Program-made: the position numbers and the translations under genes
DNA from: Prochlorococcus sp. AG-418-G18
Lineage (GTDB): Bacteria > Cyanobacteriota > Cyanobacteriia > PCC-6307 > Cyanobiaceae
DNA: 35,784 nt
Assembly: GCA_003214215.1 (NCBI GenBank)
Contig: QCLX01000015.1
Coordinates: forward strand, 1-35,784
Direction of reading: 5' to 3'
Part shown: positions 1-8,115 of the stretch, in pieces
Numbering within the stretch: position 1 is the first letter of the stretch
Layout of the letters: each line of letters starts with the position of its first letter
The notes under the pieces: model-generated
The model's input: the letters and a program-made list of their open reading frames with translations, nothing else
What the model was told of the DNA's origin: nothing
The model's database searches: none

Positions 1-1332
1 AATATCGTAGAAGTAGCCTTACGCGAAGCTTTATTAAAAGGATACGAAAAATATAGGAAAACTTTTTATATTGGAGTTAATGAAGATCCATTTGATGAGG
101 AATATTTTAGTAATTTTGATGTTGGACTAGATCTTGAAGAAGAAGGTTATAGAATATTATCAAGTAAAATTATTGTTGAAGAAGTTGAGAGCGAAGATCA
201 TCAAATATCTTTAATAGAAGTTAAACAAGTCGCTGATGACGCTCAAATAGGTGACACAGTTGTTTTAGACGTTACTCCAGAAAAAGAGGATTTTGGGCGA
301 ATGGCTGCTTCAACAACAAAGCAAGTTTTAGCTCAAAAATTAAGAGATCAACAAAGAAAAATGATCCAGGAAGAATTTGCGGATTTGGAAGATCCTGTTT
401 TAACTGCAAGAGTTATAAGATTTGAGAGGCAATCAGTCATAATGGGAGTTAGTTCGGGCATTGGCAGACCTGAAGTAGAGGCAGAACTTCCCAAGAGAGA
501 TCAATTACCCAATGATAATTACAGAGCGAATGCAACTTTCAAAGTTTTTTTGAAAGAAGTTAGCGAAATAGCAAGAAAAGGGCCACAACTTTTCGTGAGT
601 AGAGCAAATGCTGGTTTAGTGGTTTATTTATTTGAAAATGAAGTACCGGAAATTCAAGAGGGTACGGTTAAAATTGTTGCTGTTTCTAGAGAGGCAAACC
701 CTCCTTCAAGAGCTGTTGGGCCGAGAACAAAAGTAGCCGTTGATAGTGTCGAAGAAGAAGTGGATCCTGTAGGTGCCTGCATTGGAGCCAGAGGAGCCAG
801 AATTCAACAAGTAGTGAATGAATTAAGGGGAGAAAAAATTGATGTCATTAAATGGTCATCAAATCCAATACAATATATTCTTAATTCTTTAAGTCCTGCG
901 AAAGTCGATCAAGTAAGACTAGTTGACCCGGCAGGGCAACATGCACACGTTCTAGTTCCTCCTGATCAATTGAGTCTTGCAATTGGTAGAGAAGGTCAAA
1001 ATGTAAGACTTGCCGCAAGATTAACTGGTTGGAAGATTGATGTTAAAAACTCACATGAATACGATCAGGAAGCAGAAGATGCTGAAGTCTCTAAATTAAT
1101 CATTCAAAGGGAAGAGGAAGAGAATCTCCAGCGTGAAGCTGAGTTAAGAGTAGAAGCAGAACAAGCTGAGCGTGCTGCAGAAGATGCAAGATTAAGAGAG
1201 CTTTATCCCCTACCTGAAGATGATCAAGAATATGACGAAGAACAATATGATGAAGAAGTTTTCGCAGATAATGATCAATTAGAAACTGTTCACAATAGTG
1301 AACTATCTGCCAAAGAGGAGAAAAAACGGTGA
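1..1332 (+). CDS. nusA: Transcription termination/antitermination factor NusA (5' end cut by window)
   Basis: The reading frame is open from base 1, so this is NusA missing roughly its first 25-30 residues; 443 codons are visible. NusA binds RNA polymerase and nascent RNA and modulates pausing, termination and antitermination. The N-terminal polymerase-binding domain ([17 protein letters not shown] near the window start) is followed by an S1-like region and then by KH domains with the NusA signature [19 protein letters not shown] second KH motif is [20 protein letters not shown]. The C-terminal ~90 residues are strongly acidic (runs of Glu/Asp); no E. coli-style repeat domains are evident. 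An internal ATG at 301 is in frame but is not the true start, because the upstream codons read as NusA. The stop overlaps the ylxR start, so the genes are probably translationally coupled, as in the widespread nusA-ylxR-infB arrangement. Confidence 0.97.
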   Translation, partial: NIVEVALREALLKGYEKYRKTFYIGVNEDPFDEEYFSNFDVGLDLEEEGYRILSSKIIVEEVESEDHQISLIEVKQVADDAQIGDTVVLDVTPEKEDFGRMAASTTKQVLAQKLRDQQRKMIQEEFADLEDPVLTARVIRFERQSVIMGVSSGIGRPEVEAELPKRDQLPNDNYRANATFKVFLKEVSEIARKGPQLFVSRANAGLVVYLFENEVPEIQEGTVKIVAVSREANPPSRAVGPRTKVAVDSVEEEVDPVGACIGARGARIQQVVNELRGEKIDVIKWSSNPIQYILNSLSPAKVDQVRLVDPAGQHAHVLVPPDQLSLAIGREGQNVRLAARLTGWKIDVKNSHEYDQEAEDAEVSKLIIQREEEENLQREAELRVEAEQAERAAEDARLRELYPLPEDDQEYDEEQYDEEVFADNDQLETVHNSELSAKEEKKR

Positions 1333-1610
1333 TACAACAAATCCCTGTTATGCGTAGATGCATTTCATGCAGAAAAACATATGACAGGCAACATCTTTTA
1401 AAGATTACCAAAGATCATAATAAGGGGATTATGATTGAAAAGGGAATGGGGCGATCAGCTTACATTTGCAAGTCAAATAAATGTTACTCAGATTCCAAGA
1501 TCAAAAAAAAGCTTCAAAAAGCGTTAAAAACATCTTTAGAACCTGAATTTATTGAAATTTTTGAAAAAGAAATTACAAGCTGCAATGACTATTCCAATAA
1601 GGGAATATAA
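1329..1610 (+). CDS. ylxR: YlxR family (DUF448) RNA-binding-type protein
   Basis: A 93-residue protein of the YlxR/DUF448 family, small basic proteins encoded between nusA and infB in many bacteria. The family fold suggests RNA binding, and roles in transcription or RNase P regulation have been proposed elsewhere. The sequence shows the diagnostic MRRCISCRKTYDRQHLLKI segment, the GRSAYIC motif and a Lys-rich C-terminal half. The start is GTG at 1329, overlapping the nusA stop (GTGA), and a purine-rich AAAGAGGAG at about 1312-1320 provides a well-spaced ribosome binding site. The family and the coupling are solid; the molecular function in cyanobacteria is not settled. Confidence 0.9.
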   Translation: MIQQIPVMRRCISCRKTYDRQHLLKITKDHNKGIMIEKGMGRSAYICKSNKCYSDSKIKKKLQKALKTSLEPEFIEIFEKEITSCNDYSNKGI

Positions 1611-1657
1611 TTAAATTAAATCCTCTTTAATTTCACAAAGAGTACAAATCAGATTAA

Positions 1658-4600
1658 ATGACTATCAGCGATAAAATCAGAATTTACGAACTTTCCAGAG
1701 ACTTAAACCTGGAAAATAAAGATATATTGGATGCCGCTCAAAAACTATCAATTTCAGTAAAAAGCCATAGCAGTTCTATTAGTGCAGAGGACGCAAAAAA
1801 AATTCAAAATCTTATTAATAAAAAAAATTCAGATAAAAAAATACTTGCCATTAATAAACCTTCAATTAATAAAGATGATTACAAACAAAATAAAGAAGAT
1901 AAATCTTCCATTATCTCCTCTGTAAAAGGAAAACCTCTGAAAGAGAATTCAAAGAAACAGCCATTATTGACAAAACCTCTTAATAAACCTGAGAATATAA
2001 AAATAATTTCAAATCAACCTAAAAATCCTAATAAACCGAATACTATTAAGAGTTCACAATCTCAAGCTAATCTTCCTAATCACAATATAAAGAGTAAGCC
2101 TTCACAAAATTTCAAACAAGATACAAAAACCTTCCGAAAAAATATAACCCCACCGATCAAAAGTCCTGTAAAACCCCCTATTCAACTAATCGCCAAGCCA
2201 AAAAATAATAATGTTCAATCTAATGAATCTTCCAAGAAAATCTATAATTCAGGGGACTCAGGGCAATCCTCAAACAAGGCTGATCAATTTGCAAATAAAC
2301 CTAAAACAAGAAATTTTAATAATAGAATTAACACCCCTGAGCTCGTAGGAGCTCCGATAAGAAGAGAAGATACGAATAAGCAAAATAATAATAAGCAAAA
2401 CAATTCTTTTAAACAAACTGTCTCGAACACACCTGGAACGCCCAATAGGCCTGGGTTAAGAAACAAACCTTCAAATCAAGGAAGGCCTGGCTCATTTAAT
2501 AGACAAGTTAATCCAAATAGACCTAGTTCTCCCAACAGACCTGGAATGTCCAATAGGCCTGGTTCAAAATTTAATGGCCAAAGGCCATCTGGTATTAGAA
2601 AACCGGTATCCCCTAATGAACTACTGCAACTTCAAAAAACTAATAAACCTGAGAAAGACAAACAAGTTGGTAATAGTAACCAAAAACAAAACATTGAGAC
2701 ACCTAGACAGAAGGCTAAATCTCCTAATAGCCGTCCAAATTCTACTCCTAGTTCTAAAAAAACACCTCATAGGCCATTTTCAAATACTTCAAAAAAACCA
2801 GGGAGGACAGATTGGGATGACACTGCAAAACTAGAAGCTTTAAGAAATAAAAATCCCCAGAAACAAAGACAGAAAGTTCATATTATTGGGGAGAATGATG
2901 AGTCACTCACATCAGAAACAAGTGGATACTCAGGCGAGAAAATTTCTATTTTATCAGCTAGTTTAGCGCGTCCAAAGAAGGAAAAGTCTGATGACATCAA
3001 ATCTCAAAAATCCATAAAACAAGTTAAAAAGAAGAAAAAAGAGACCACAAGGCAAAGGCAGAAAAGAAGAGCTATGGAATTAAAAGCTGCAAAAGAGGCC
3101 AAACAAGTAAGGCCCGAGATGATAATAGTTCCTGAAGATAATTTAACAGTTCAAGAATTAGCAGATAAATTAAGTCTTGAAAGTTCTGAAATAATTAAAT
3201 CTCTTTTCTTTAAGGGAATAACTGCAACTGTGACTCAATCACTTGACTTAGCAACTATCGAAACAGTAGCAGAAGAATTCGGAGTGCCTGTTTTACAAGA
3301 TGATGTCCAGGAAGCTGCCGAGAAAACAGTAGATATGATCGAATCGGATGATATTAATAGTCTCATAAAAAGACCCCCTGTTATTACTGTAATGGGTCAT
3401 GTTGATCATGGTAAAACAAGTCTTTTAGATTCCATCAGAGAATCAAGGGTAGCTTCTGGAGAAGCAGGAGGTATAACTCAACACATAGGAGCTTATCAGG
3501 TTGAATTTGAACATGAATCTAAAAAGAAAAAATTAACTTTTCTTGATACTCCTGGTCATGAAGCATTTACAGCAATGAGAGCAAGGGGTACAAAAGTTAC
3601 TGATGTAGCTGTTCTTGTAGTAGCAGCAGATGATGGTTGCAGACCACAAACACTTGAAGCCATTAGTCATGCAAGAGCAGCAAAGGTACCAATTGTTGTT
3701 GCAATTAATAAAATTGATAAAGAAGGAGCATCTCCAGAAAGAGTCAAACAAGAACTTTCAGAAAAAGATTTAATTGCTGAAGATTGGGGTGGAGATACTG
3801 TGATGGTTCCAGTAAGTGCAATAAAAAAACAAAATATTGATAAATTACTCGAAATGATTTTATTAGTTTCAGAAGTGGAAGATCTTCAAGCTAACCCTGA
3901 CAGATCAGCCAAAGGTACAGTTATTGAAGCCCACCTGGATAAAGCTAAAGGTCCTGTAGCTACTTTGCTAATACAAAATGGTACCTTAAAATCTGGAGAT
4001 GTTTTAGCAGCAGGATCAGTCCTGGGGAAAATTAGAGCAATGGTCGATGAACATGGCAATAGAATTAAAGAGGCAGGACCATCATTTCCAGTGGAAGCAC
4101 TTGGATTTAGTGAAGTACCAACAGCAGGCGATGAATTTGAAGTCTACGCTGATGAAAAGAGTGCGCGAGCTATTGTTGGAGATAGAGCCACTGATGCTAG
4201 AGCTACAAAATTAGCTCAGCAAATGGCCTCTAGAAGAGTTAGCTTGTCATCATTATCAACTCAAGCAAATGAAGGAGAATTAAAAGAGTTAAACTTAATT
4301 CTTAAAGCTGATGTTCAAGGTAGTGTTGAAGCGATTTTGGGATCACTAGAACAATTACCAAAGAATGAAGTTCAAGTAAGAGTTCTACTCTCTGCTCCTG
4401 GAGAAATTACTGAGACAGATATAGATCTAGCAGCTGCATCAGGGTCAGTTATAATTGGATTTAATACCTCACTGGCATCTGGAGCTAAGAGAGCAGCTGA
4501 TGCTAATGATGTTGATATAAGAGAATATGAAGTAATTTATAAACTTTTGGAAGATATTCAGCTAGCTATGGAAGGTCTACTTGAACCCGATCTTGTAGAA

Positions 4601-4897
4601 GAATCATTAGGGAAAGCAGAAGTTCGAGCAACTTTCGCAGTTGGTAAGGGAGCTATCGCAGGCTGTTATATACAAACTGGGAAATTACAACGAAATTGCT
4701 CTCTTAGAGTTATTAGAGCTGATAAAGTAATTTTTGAGGGTAACTTAGATTCTTTAAAAAGGGCTAAAGATGATGTAAAAGAAGTAAATACTGGTTTTGA
4801 ATGTGGAGTTGGCTGTGATAAATTTTCTTCGTGGATTGAGGGCGATATTATTGAAGCATTCAAATTTGTTACTAAAAAGAGGACATTAAGTCAATAA
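1658..4897 (+). CDS. infB: Translation initiation factor IF-2
   Basis: IF-2 is the GTPase that places fMet-tRNA on the 30S subunit and promotes subunit joining. The 1079-residue protein has an IF2_N domain at residues ~1-52 and then a long low-complexity linker (~55-480) rich in Asn, Pro, Ser and Lys. A second IF2_N-type domain (~490-550, [20 protein letters not shown]) follows. The G domain starts near residue 573 with [21 protein letters not shown], then DTPGHEAF and NKID. Beta-barrel, IF-2 domain 3 and C-terminal fMet-tRNA-binding domains complete it. It is longer than E. coli IF-2 (890 aa) because of the linker, which carries repeated NRPG-type units around residues 260-315. ATG 1658 lies 47 nt after ylxR, and synteny supports one operon with nusA. 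Confidence 0.98.
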   Translation: MTISDKIRIYELSRDLNLENKDILDAAQKLSISVKSHSSSISAEDAKKIQNLINKKNSDKKILAINKPSINKDDYKQNKEDKSSIISSVKGKPLKENSKKQPLLTKPLNKPENIKIISNQPKNPNKPNTIKSSQSQANLPNHNIKSKPSQNFKQDTKTFRKNITPPIKSPVKPPIQLIAKPKNNNVQSNESSKKIYNSGDSGQSSNKADQFANKPKTRNFNNRINTPELVGAPIRREDTNKQNNNKQNNSFKQTVSNTPGTPNRPGLRNKPSNQGRPGSFNRQVNPNRPSSPNRPGMSNRPGSKFNGQRPSGIRKPVSPNELLQLQKTNKPEKDKQVGNSNQKQNIETPRQKAKSPNSRPNSTPSSKKTPHRPFSNTSKKPGRTDWDDTAKLEALRNKNPQKQRQKVHIIGENDESLTSETSGYSGEKISILSASLARPKKEKSDDIKSQKSIKQVKKKKKETTRQRQKRRAMELKAAKEAKQVRPEMIIVPEDNLTVQELADKLSLESSEIIKSLFFKGITATVTQSLDLATIETVAEEFGVPVLQDDVQEAAEKTVDMIESDDINSLIKRPPVITVMGHVDHGKTSLLDSIRESRVASGEAGGITQHIGAYQVEFEHESKKKKLTFLDTPGHEAFTAMRARGTKVTDVAVLVVAADDGCRPQTLEAISHARAAKVPIVVAINKIDKEGASPERVKQELSEKDLIAEDWGGDTVMVPVSAIKKQNIDKLLEMILLVSEVEDLQANPDRSAKGTVIEAHLDKAKGPVATLLIQNGTLKSGDVLAAGSVLGKIRAMVDEHGNRIKEAGPSFPVEALGFSEVPTAGDEFEVYADEKSARAIVGDRATDARATKLAQQMASRRVSLSSLSTQANEGELKELNLILKADVQGSVEAILGSLEQLPKNEVQVRVLLSAPGEITETDIDLAAASGSVIIGFNTSLASGAKRAADANDVDIREYEVIYKLLEDIQLAMEGLLEPDLVEESLGKAEVRATFAVGKGAIAGCYIQTGKLQRNCSLRVIRADKVIFEGNLDSLKRAKDDVKEVNTGFECGVGCDKFSSWIEGDIIEAFKFVTKKRTLSQ

Positions 4898-4933
4898 CGA
4901 AATATTGATTCTGATAATCAAATATTTAATTTA

Positions 4934-5170
4934 TTAATCCTTATTCCTATCAAGGAATAATAAACTAGGAAACAGTAAACAAGCTGCCAATTGTATCAAA
5001 AGGTTATTTTGTTGTATTTCACTCCCACTCGCGATTTTAGAAAACATTATTAAAAGCCCTAAAAAGGCAGAACCACTAAAAGCTATCCACAAAATTCTCC
5101 TTAATCCCTTAAAAGGAGCCTGGGATTCCTGTAATAGTTTCTTTTTTAATTTTGGATCAATTTTTGACAT
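4934..5170 (-). CDS. Small two-helix membrane protein, DUF3493 (LPA1/Rep27-related)
   Basis: A 78-residue protein with a Lys-rich cytosolic N-terminus (MSKIDPKLKKKLLQES), the segment APFKGLRRILWIAFSGSA and two hydrophobic helices at about 27-47 and 55-73. I recognise the pattern as the DUF3493 domain, which also forms the C-terminus of plant LPA1/Rep27 proteins that help photosystem II assembly and repair. A thylakoid-membrane role in photosystem biogenesis is therefore plausible for this stand-alone cyanobacterial version, but that is inference. It converges on infB (36 nt gap) and is divergent from the tRNA-Thr gene. A perfect 18-bp palindrome lies just upstream of the start. Confidence 0.78.
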   Translation of the reverse strand: MSKIDPKLKKKLLQESQAPFKGLRRILWIAFSGSAFLGLLIMFSKIASGSEIQQNNLLIQLAACLLFPSLLFLDRNKD

Positions 5171-5183
5171 AAATACTTTAAAT

Positions 5184-5201
5184 TATAAACTTAAGTTTAT
5201 A
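5184..5201. repeat. 18-bp perfect palindrome upstream of DUF3493 gene and tRNA-Thr
   Basis: The arms TATAAACTT and AAGTTTATA are exact reverse complements with no spacer. The site sits 14 nt upstream of the DUF3493 start and 23 nt upstream of tRNA-Thr. It could be a dimeric-regulator operator or simply back-to-back AT-rich promoter elements (TATAAA/TTTATA in both directions). In DNA this AT-rich, chance palindromes of this length are not excluded. Confidence 0.4.
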
Positions 5202-5224
5202 TAAAAAATTCATATTTTAATTTT

Positions 5225-5296
5225 GCCGGTATAGCTCAGCGGTAGAGCAACTGTCTCGTAAACAGTAGGTCATTGGTTCAATTCCAATTATCGGCA
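5225..5296 (+). tRNA. tRNA-Thr (anticodon CGU)
   Basis: A full cloverleaf can be drawn. The acceptor stem is GCCGGTA paired with TATCGGC (one G-T wobble) followed by discriminator A. The D arm is AGCTCAGCGGTAGAGC. The anticodon stem ACTGT/ACAGT encloses the loop CTCGTAA with anticodon CGT at 5257-5259. The T arm contains GGTTCAATTCC. CCA is not encoded. The CGU anticodon reads ACG threonine codons. The D arm and T arm are canonical. A glycosyltransferase block begins 22 nt downstream. Confidence 0.95.
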
Positions 5297-5318
5297 TTTC
5301 AAAAAGTAAATTACAAAA

Positions 5319-6875
5319 ATGATTAGTAGAATTTCCAAATTTAAAAATTTACATAAACTATTCATCTTTATTCCGCTCATATTTTATTTTGGCAAAAGAA
5401 GTTACATTGCTTTTGATGAAGGCTTTTATGCGCTTCAAGCTAGATGGATATTAGATAAAGGTAACTGGACCATTCCTCTATGGTGGGATGAATATGTTTT
5501 AGATAGAACAATAGGATTACAGTTTTTAATTGCAAAATCACAAGAAATATTTGGAAGAAATAGTTTTACCGCATATCTACCTACAACAGCTGCTTCGATA
5601 TTGATGCTATTCGTAACTTACAAATTACATGAAGAATTTTTTAATAAAAAATATGCAATAGTATCTCCGCTTATACTTGCTACAACATATCTGTGGTTTG
5701 ACTATTCACACTTAGCTACACAAGATATTATTTATTCCTGTTTAGTAACTATTGGAATATTTTCTTTAGTCAAAATTAAAAGTAAAGACAACAAATTCTA
5801 TATTCTTCTTTTTGGTATCTGGATTGGTTTAGCGTTTATGATGAAGACTTTTTTAGTATTTGTTCCTTTATTTTCATTAGTTCCATTTTTATTTATAAAA
5901 AAGAATTTCTTATTCAGTAAATTCTTTTGGCTTGGACTAATCATTGGATTTATTCCGTATTTAGTTTGGGCATTATCTATTAACCCCTATTTAGAGAAGA
6001 ATATTATTTTTTATTTGGTTGAAAAGTTTAACTTTCTCTCTAATAAAAATACTTTTACTAATCCTTTCTATTATTATTTTTGGAATATCCCAGCAACATT
6101 CCTTCCTTGGAGTATATTTGCCATTATTGGCACAATTTACAATTTATATGAAAGTAAAGAGAACAAATATTTACTTTCCTTTTTCCCTTTAATATTAATA
6201 GGAATTCTTAGTATTTTTTCTACAAAAACGCCCTACTATACTCTACAAATCTCATCTATTCTTACACTTAATACCTATACAGGAATAAAATATTTATTTA
6301 ACTCTAAAAAATATAAACTAATTTTTTTATTTATCACTTCAAAAATAGTTCCATTATTCATTGCCTCTTTAACATTCACATATTATTTTGTATTTAAAAA
6401 TACTAGCAACTTTAACTATAGGGAGAATATATTTCTAATGCTTGGTTTGTTGTTTTTCGGAATATCATGGTCATTTATAAAAGCTAAAAACTCATTTAAA
6501 GAAATATTAATAACTCTCATAATTGGTCCTTACCTATTCACTTCATTTCTTTTACAATCAGGATTATTCACTGATAGATCAAGAGAACTAAGAGAAAAAA
6601 TGGAATATGTGTCATCTCTTGATATCGTTAAAAATAAACCAATAAAGGTTGATAAAAGTGGAATGAACAGTTCTCAATCTACCTCAAAAATCATAAGAAT
6701 TGGATTATTAACTCCGATGCTAGGTGAAGGTTTAGAGAGAATTGATCAGTTAAAGAAATCAGAATTAGTATGGTCAACTGAGTTTAAAAAAACAAAAAAC
6801 AATCATGATTCATATGAAGTTATATATGAAAACGATATTTTAAAGCCATGGAAATTAATACAAAAAAATAAATAA
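5319..6875 (+). CDS. GT39/ArnT-like polytopic membrane glycosyltransferase
   Basis: A 518-residue integral membrane protein with roughly ten hydrophobic helices across its first 420 residues and a soluble C-terminal tail. It resembles the PMT/ArnT (GT39, GT-C fold) enzymes that move a sugar from a polyprenyl-phosphate carrier to protein or lipid on the periplasmic side. The first loop carries the acidic motif FDEGFYALQARWIL, which matches the catalytic DE(x)xYA region of the family, followed by WTIPLWWDEYVLDRTIGLQFL. Acceptor and donor cannot be read from sequence. It starts at ATG 5319, only 22 nt after tRNA-Thr. It is followed by a GT2 gene in the same direction (41 nt gap), suggesting joint work on a surface glycan. 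The base composition looks even more A/T-rich than the flanking housekeeping genes. Confidence 0.8.
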   Translation: MISRISKFKNLHKLFIFIPLIFYFGKRSYIAFDEGFYALQARWILDKGNWTIPLWWDEYVLDRTIGLQFLIAKSQEIFGRNSFTAYLPTTAASILMLFVTYKLHEEFFNKKYAIVSPLILATTYLWFDYSHLATQDIIYSCLVTIGIFSLVKIKSKDNKFYILLFGIWIGLAFMMKTFLVFVPLFSLVPFLFIKKNFLFSKFFWLGLIIGFIPYLVWALSINPYLEKNIIFYLVEKFNFLSNKNTFTNPFYYYFWNIPATFLPWSIFAIIGTIYNLYESKENKYLLSFFPLILIGILSIFSTKTPYYTLQISSILTLNTYTGIKYLFNSKKYKLIFLFITSKIVPLFIASLTFTYYFVFKNTSNFNYRENIFLMLGLLFFGISWSFIKAKNSFKEILITLIIGPYLFTSFLLQSGLFTDRSRELREKMEYVSSLDIVKNKPIKVDKSGMNSSQSTSKIIRIGLLTPMLGEGLERIDQLKKSELVWSTEFKKTKNNHDSYEVIYENDILKPWKLIQKNK

Positions 6876-6916
6876 TCCTTATATACTATAGTGTCTTTAT
6901 TAAATTTTATAGAGAA

Positions 6917-8008
6917 ATGAAATCTGTAAAAACGTGGAATTTAACTAATAAGAAACTTCATCAATTATTCAAAGATAATAACGAATTTATTTCTATTAAA
7001 GTCCGAGGTAATACTTGGGAGCCAATCACTAGATGGCTAAAATTAGATTCAAGAATTTTTAGAGAAACTACTAGCAAAGCAAGAATAACTTTATGCGATA
7101 TTGAATCTTTAGCAGAAATTTATAATTACAGATCAATTAGATGGAAAGCAAAAAAACTAACTCCTCTGCCCACCAAGGTAATTCCACAATCTATTAAAAA
7201 TATTTTTCGAAAAGTACCAATCATAAAACAACTTGCCTACGAACTCGAAATAGTTTTTTATAAATATAGTGAAAATATTTCCGAACATTTAATATCAATA
7301 GTAATTCCCGCAAGAAATGAAGCTGGTAATAAAGAACTTTTAATTAATGCTTTAAATAAATTCAAAAATATACCAAATAAATTAGAAATTATATTTGTTG
7401 AAGGAAATAGCATTGATAATACATATGAAATTTTGAAGGAATTAAAAGAAAATTTCTCAAATTTCTTCAAGATATCTCTTTTAAAACAAACTTCCAAAGG
7501 GAAGAAAAATGCAGTCGTGGAGGGATTTAATATTTCTTCAGGTGAGACCCTCGCCATAGTTGATAGTGATTTTACTGTAGATATTGATGACAGTATTGCA
7601 GCAATCATGGAATCAACCAAAAATAAAAATATCCTAATTAATTGCGCCCGCACAACCTTCCCAATGGAAAAAGATGCGATGAGATGGGCAAATTATATAG
7701 GAAATAGACTCTTCGCAATATTTCTATCAATTCTTATAAATAAGCCCGTATCAGATTCACTCTGTGGCACAAAAGTTTTTTCAAGAAAATTCTTTAAACT
7801 TATGAAAGAAAACGGAAGTTGGGATTCCAAGTCTGACCCATTTGGAGACTTTACAATAATATTTGAAGCTGCGAACAATAACATTAAAATACTAAATTAT
7901 CCTGTTAGATACTACGCTAGAAAATCTGGATCACCAAATATATCTAGATGGATAGATGGATTAAAACTTCTCAAAGTATGCTGGATTTATATGATTTCAG
8001 ATATCTGA
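6917..8008 (+). CDS. GT2 family glycosyltransferase with an N-terminal extension resembling a methyltransferase tail
   Basis: 363 residues. From about residue 123 the protein is a GT-A fold GT2 transferase: SIVIPARNEAGNKELLINAL, EIIFVEGNSIDNTYEIL, and the metal-binding DSDF motif within TLAIVDSDFTVDIDD. The region DSLCGTKVFSRKFF is typical of dolichol-phosphate-mannose-synthase-like enzymes. Residues ~1-120 are not GT2. The stretch ITLCDIESLAEIYNYRSIRW, followed by a basic linker, looks like the last part of the class I methyltransferase domain that precedes GT2 in known bifunctional fusions, but the SAM-binding motif is absent. No transmembrane helix is obvious. The neighbouring GT39-like gene suggests it could make the lipid-linked sugar that GT39 uses, an ArnC/ArnT-like division of labour; that pairing is inference. 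Confidence 0.8.
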   Translation: MKSVKTWNLTNKKLHQLFKDNNEFISIKVRGNTWEPITRWLKLDSRIFRETTSKARITLCDIESLAEIYNYRSIRWKAKKLTPLPTKVIPQSIKNIFRKVPIIKQLAYELEIVFYKYSENISEHLISIVIPARNEAGNKELLINALNKFKNIPNKLEIIFVEGNSIDNTYEILKELKENFSNFFKISLLKQTSKGKKNAVVEGFNISSGETLAIVDSDFTVDIDDSIAAIMESTKNKNILINCARTTFPMEKDAMRWANYIGNRLFAIFLSILINKPVSDSLCGTKVFSRKFFKLMKENGSWDSKSDPFGDFTIIFEAANNNIKILNYPVRYYARKSGSPNISRWIDGLKLLKVCWIYMISDI

Positions 8009-8115
8009 ATTCAATAAAATTTTCGTGAGTATTTTCTTAAGATTTTTAATTTCTCCAAATTAGTAATAAAATAGTTAGATTCTTAAAGGAAAATAAATTC
8101 ATTAAATTTCATGAC

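Noticed and set aside
1100-1411. Minus-strand open frame of 103 codons opposite the acidic end of nusA and start of ylxR
   Set aside because: It is a shadow of GAA/GAT-rich codons, giving Leu/His-rich nonsense.
2574-2834. Plus-strand open frame of 86 codons inside infB
   Set aside because: It lies in another frame within the low-complexity IF-2 linker; its composition is the shifted reading of that linker and it resembles no protein I recognise.
4941-4960. Inverted repeat TTATTCCT/AGGAATAA as a terminator for infB
   Set aside because: It lies within the last codons of the DUF3493 gene and is A/T-rich with no T-run on the infB side; it could help termination but is not convincing.
7258-7653. 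Minus-strand open frame of 131 codons
   Set aside because: It is antisense to the conserved GT2 catalytic domain, which explains the region; the hydrophobic look comes from reverse-complemented A/T-rich codons.
5281-8115. att-type direct repeat of the tRNA-Thr 3' end bordering the glycosyltransferase genes
   Set aside because: I found no second copy of the tRNA 3' sequence downstream by eye, so integration at the tRNA is not supported directly.
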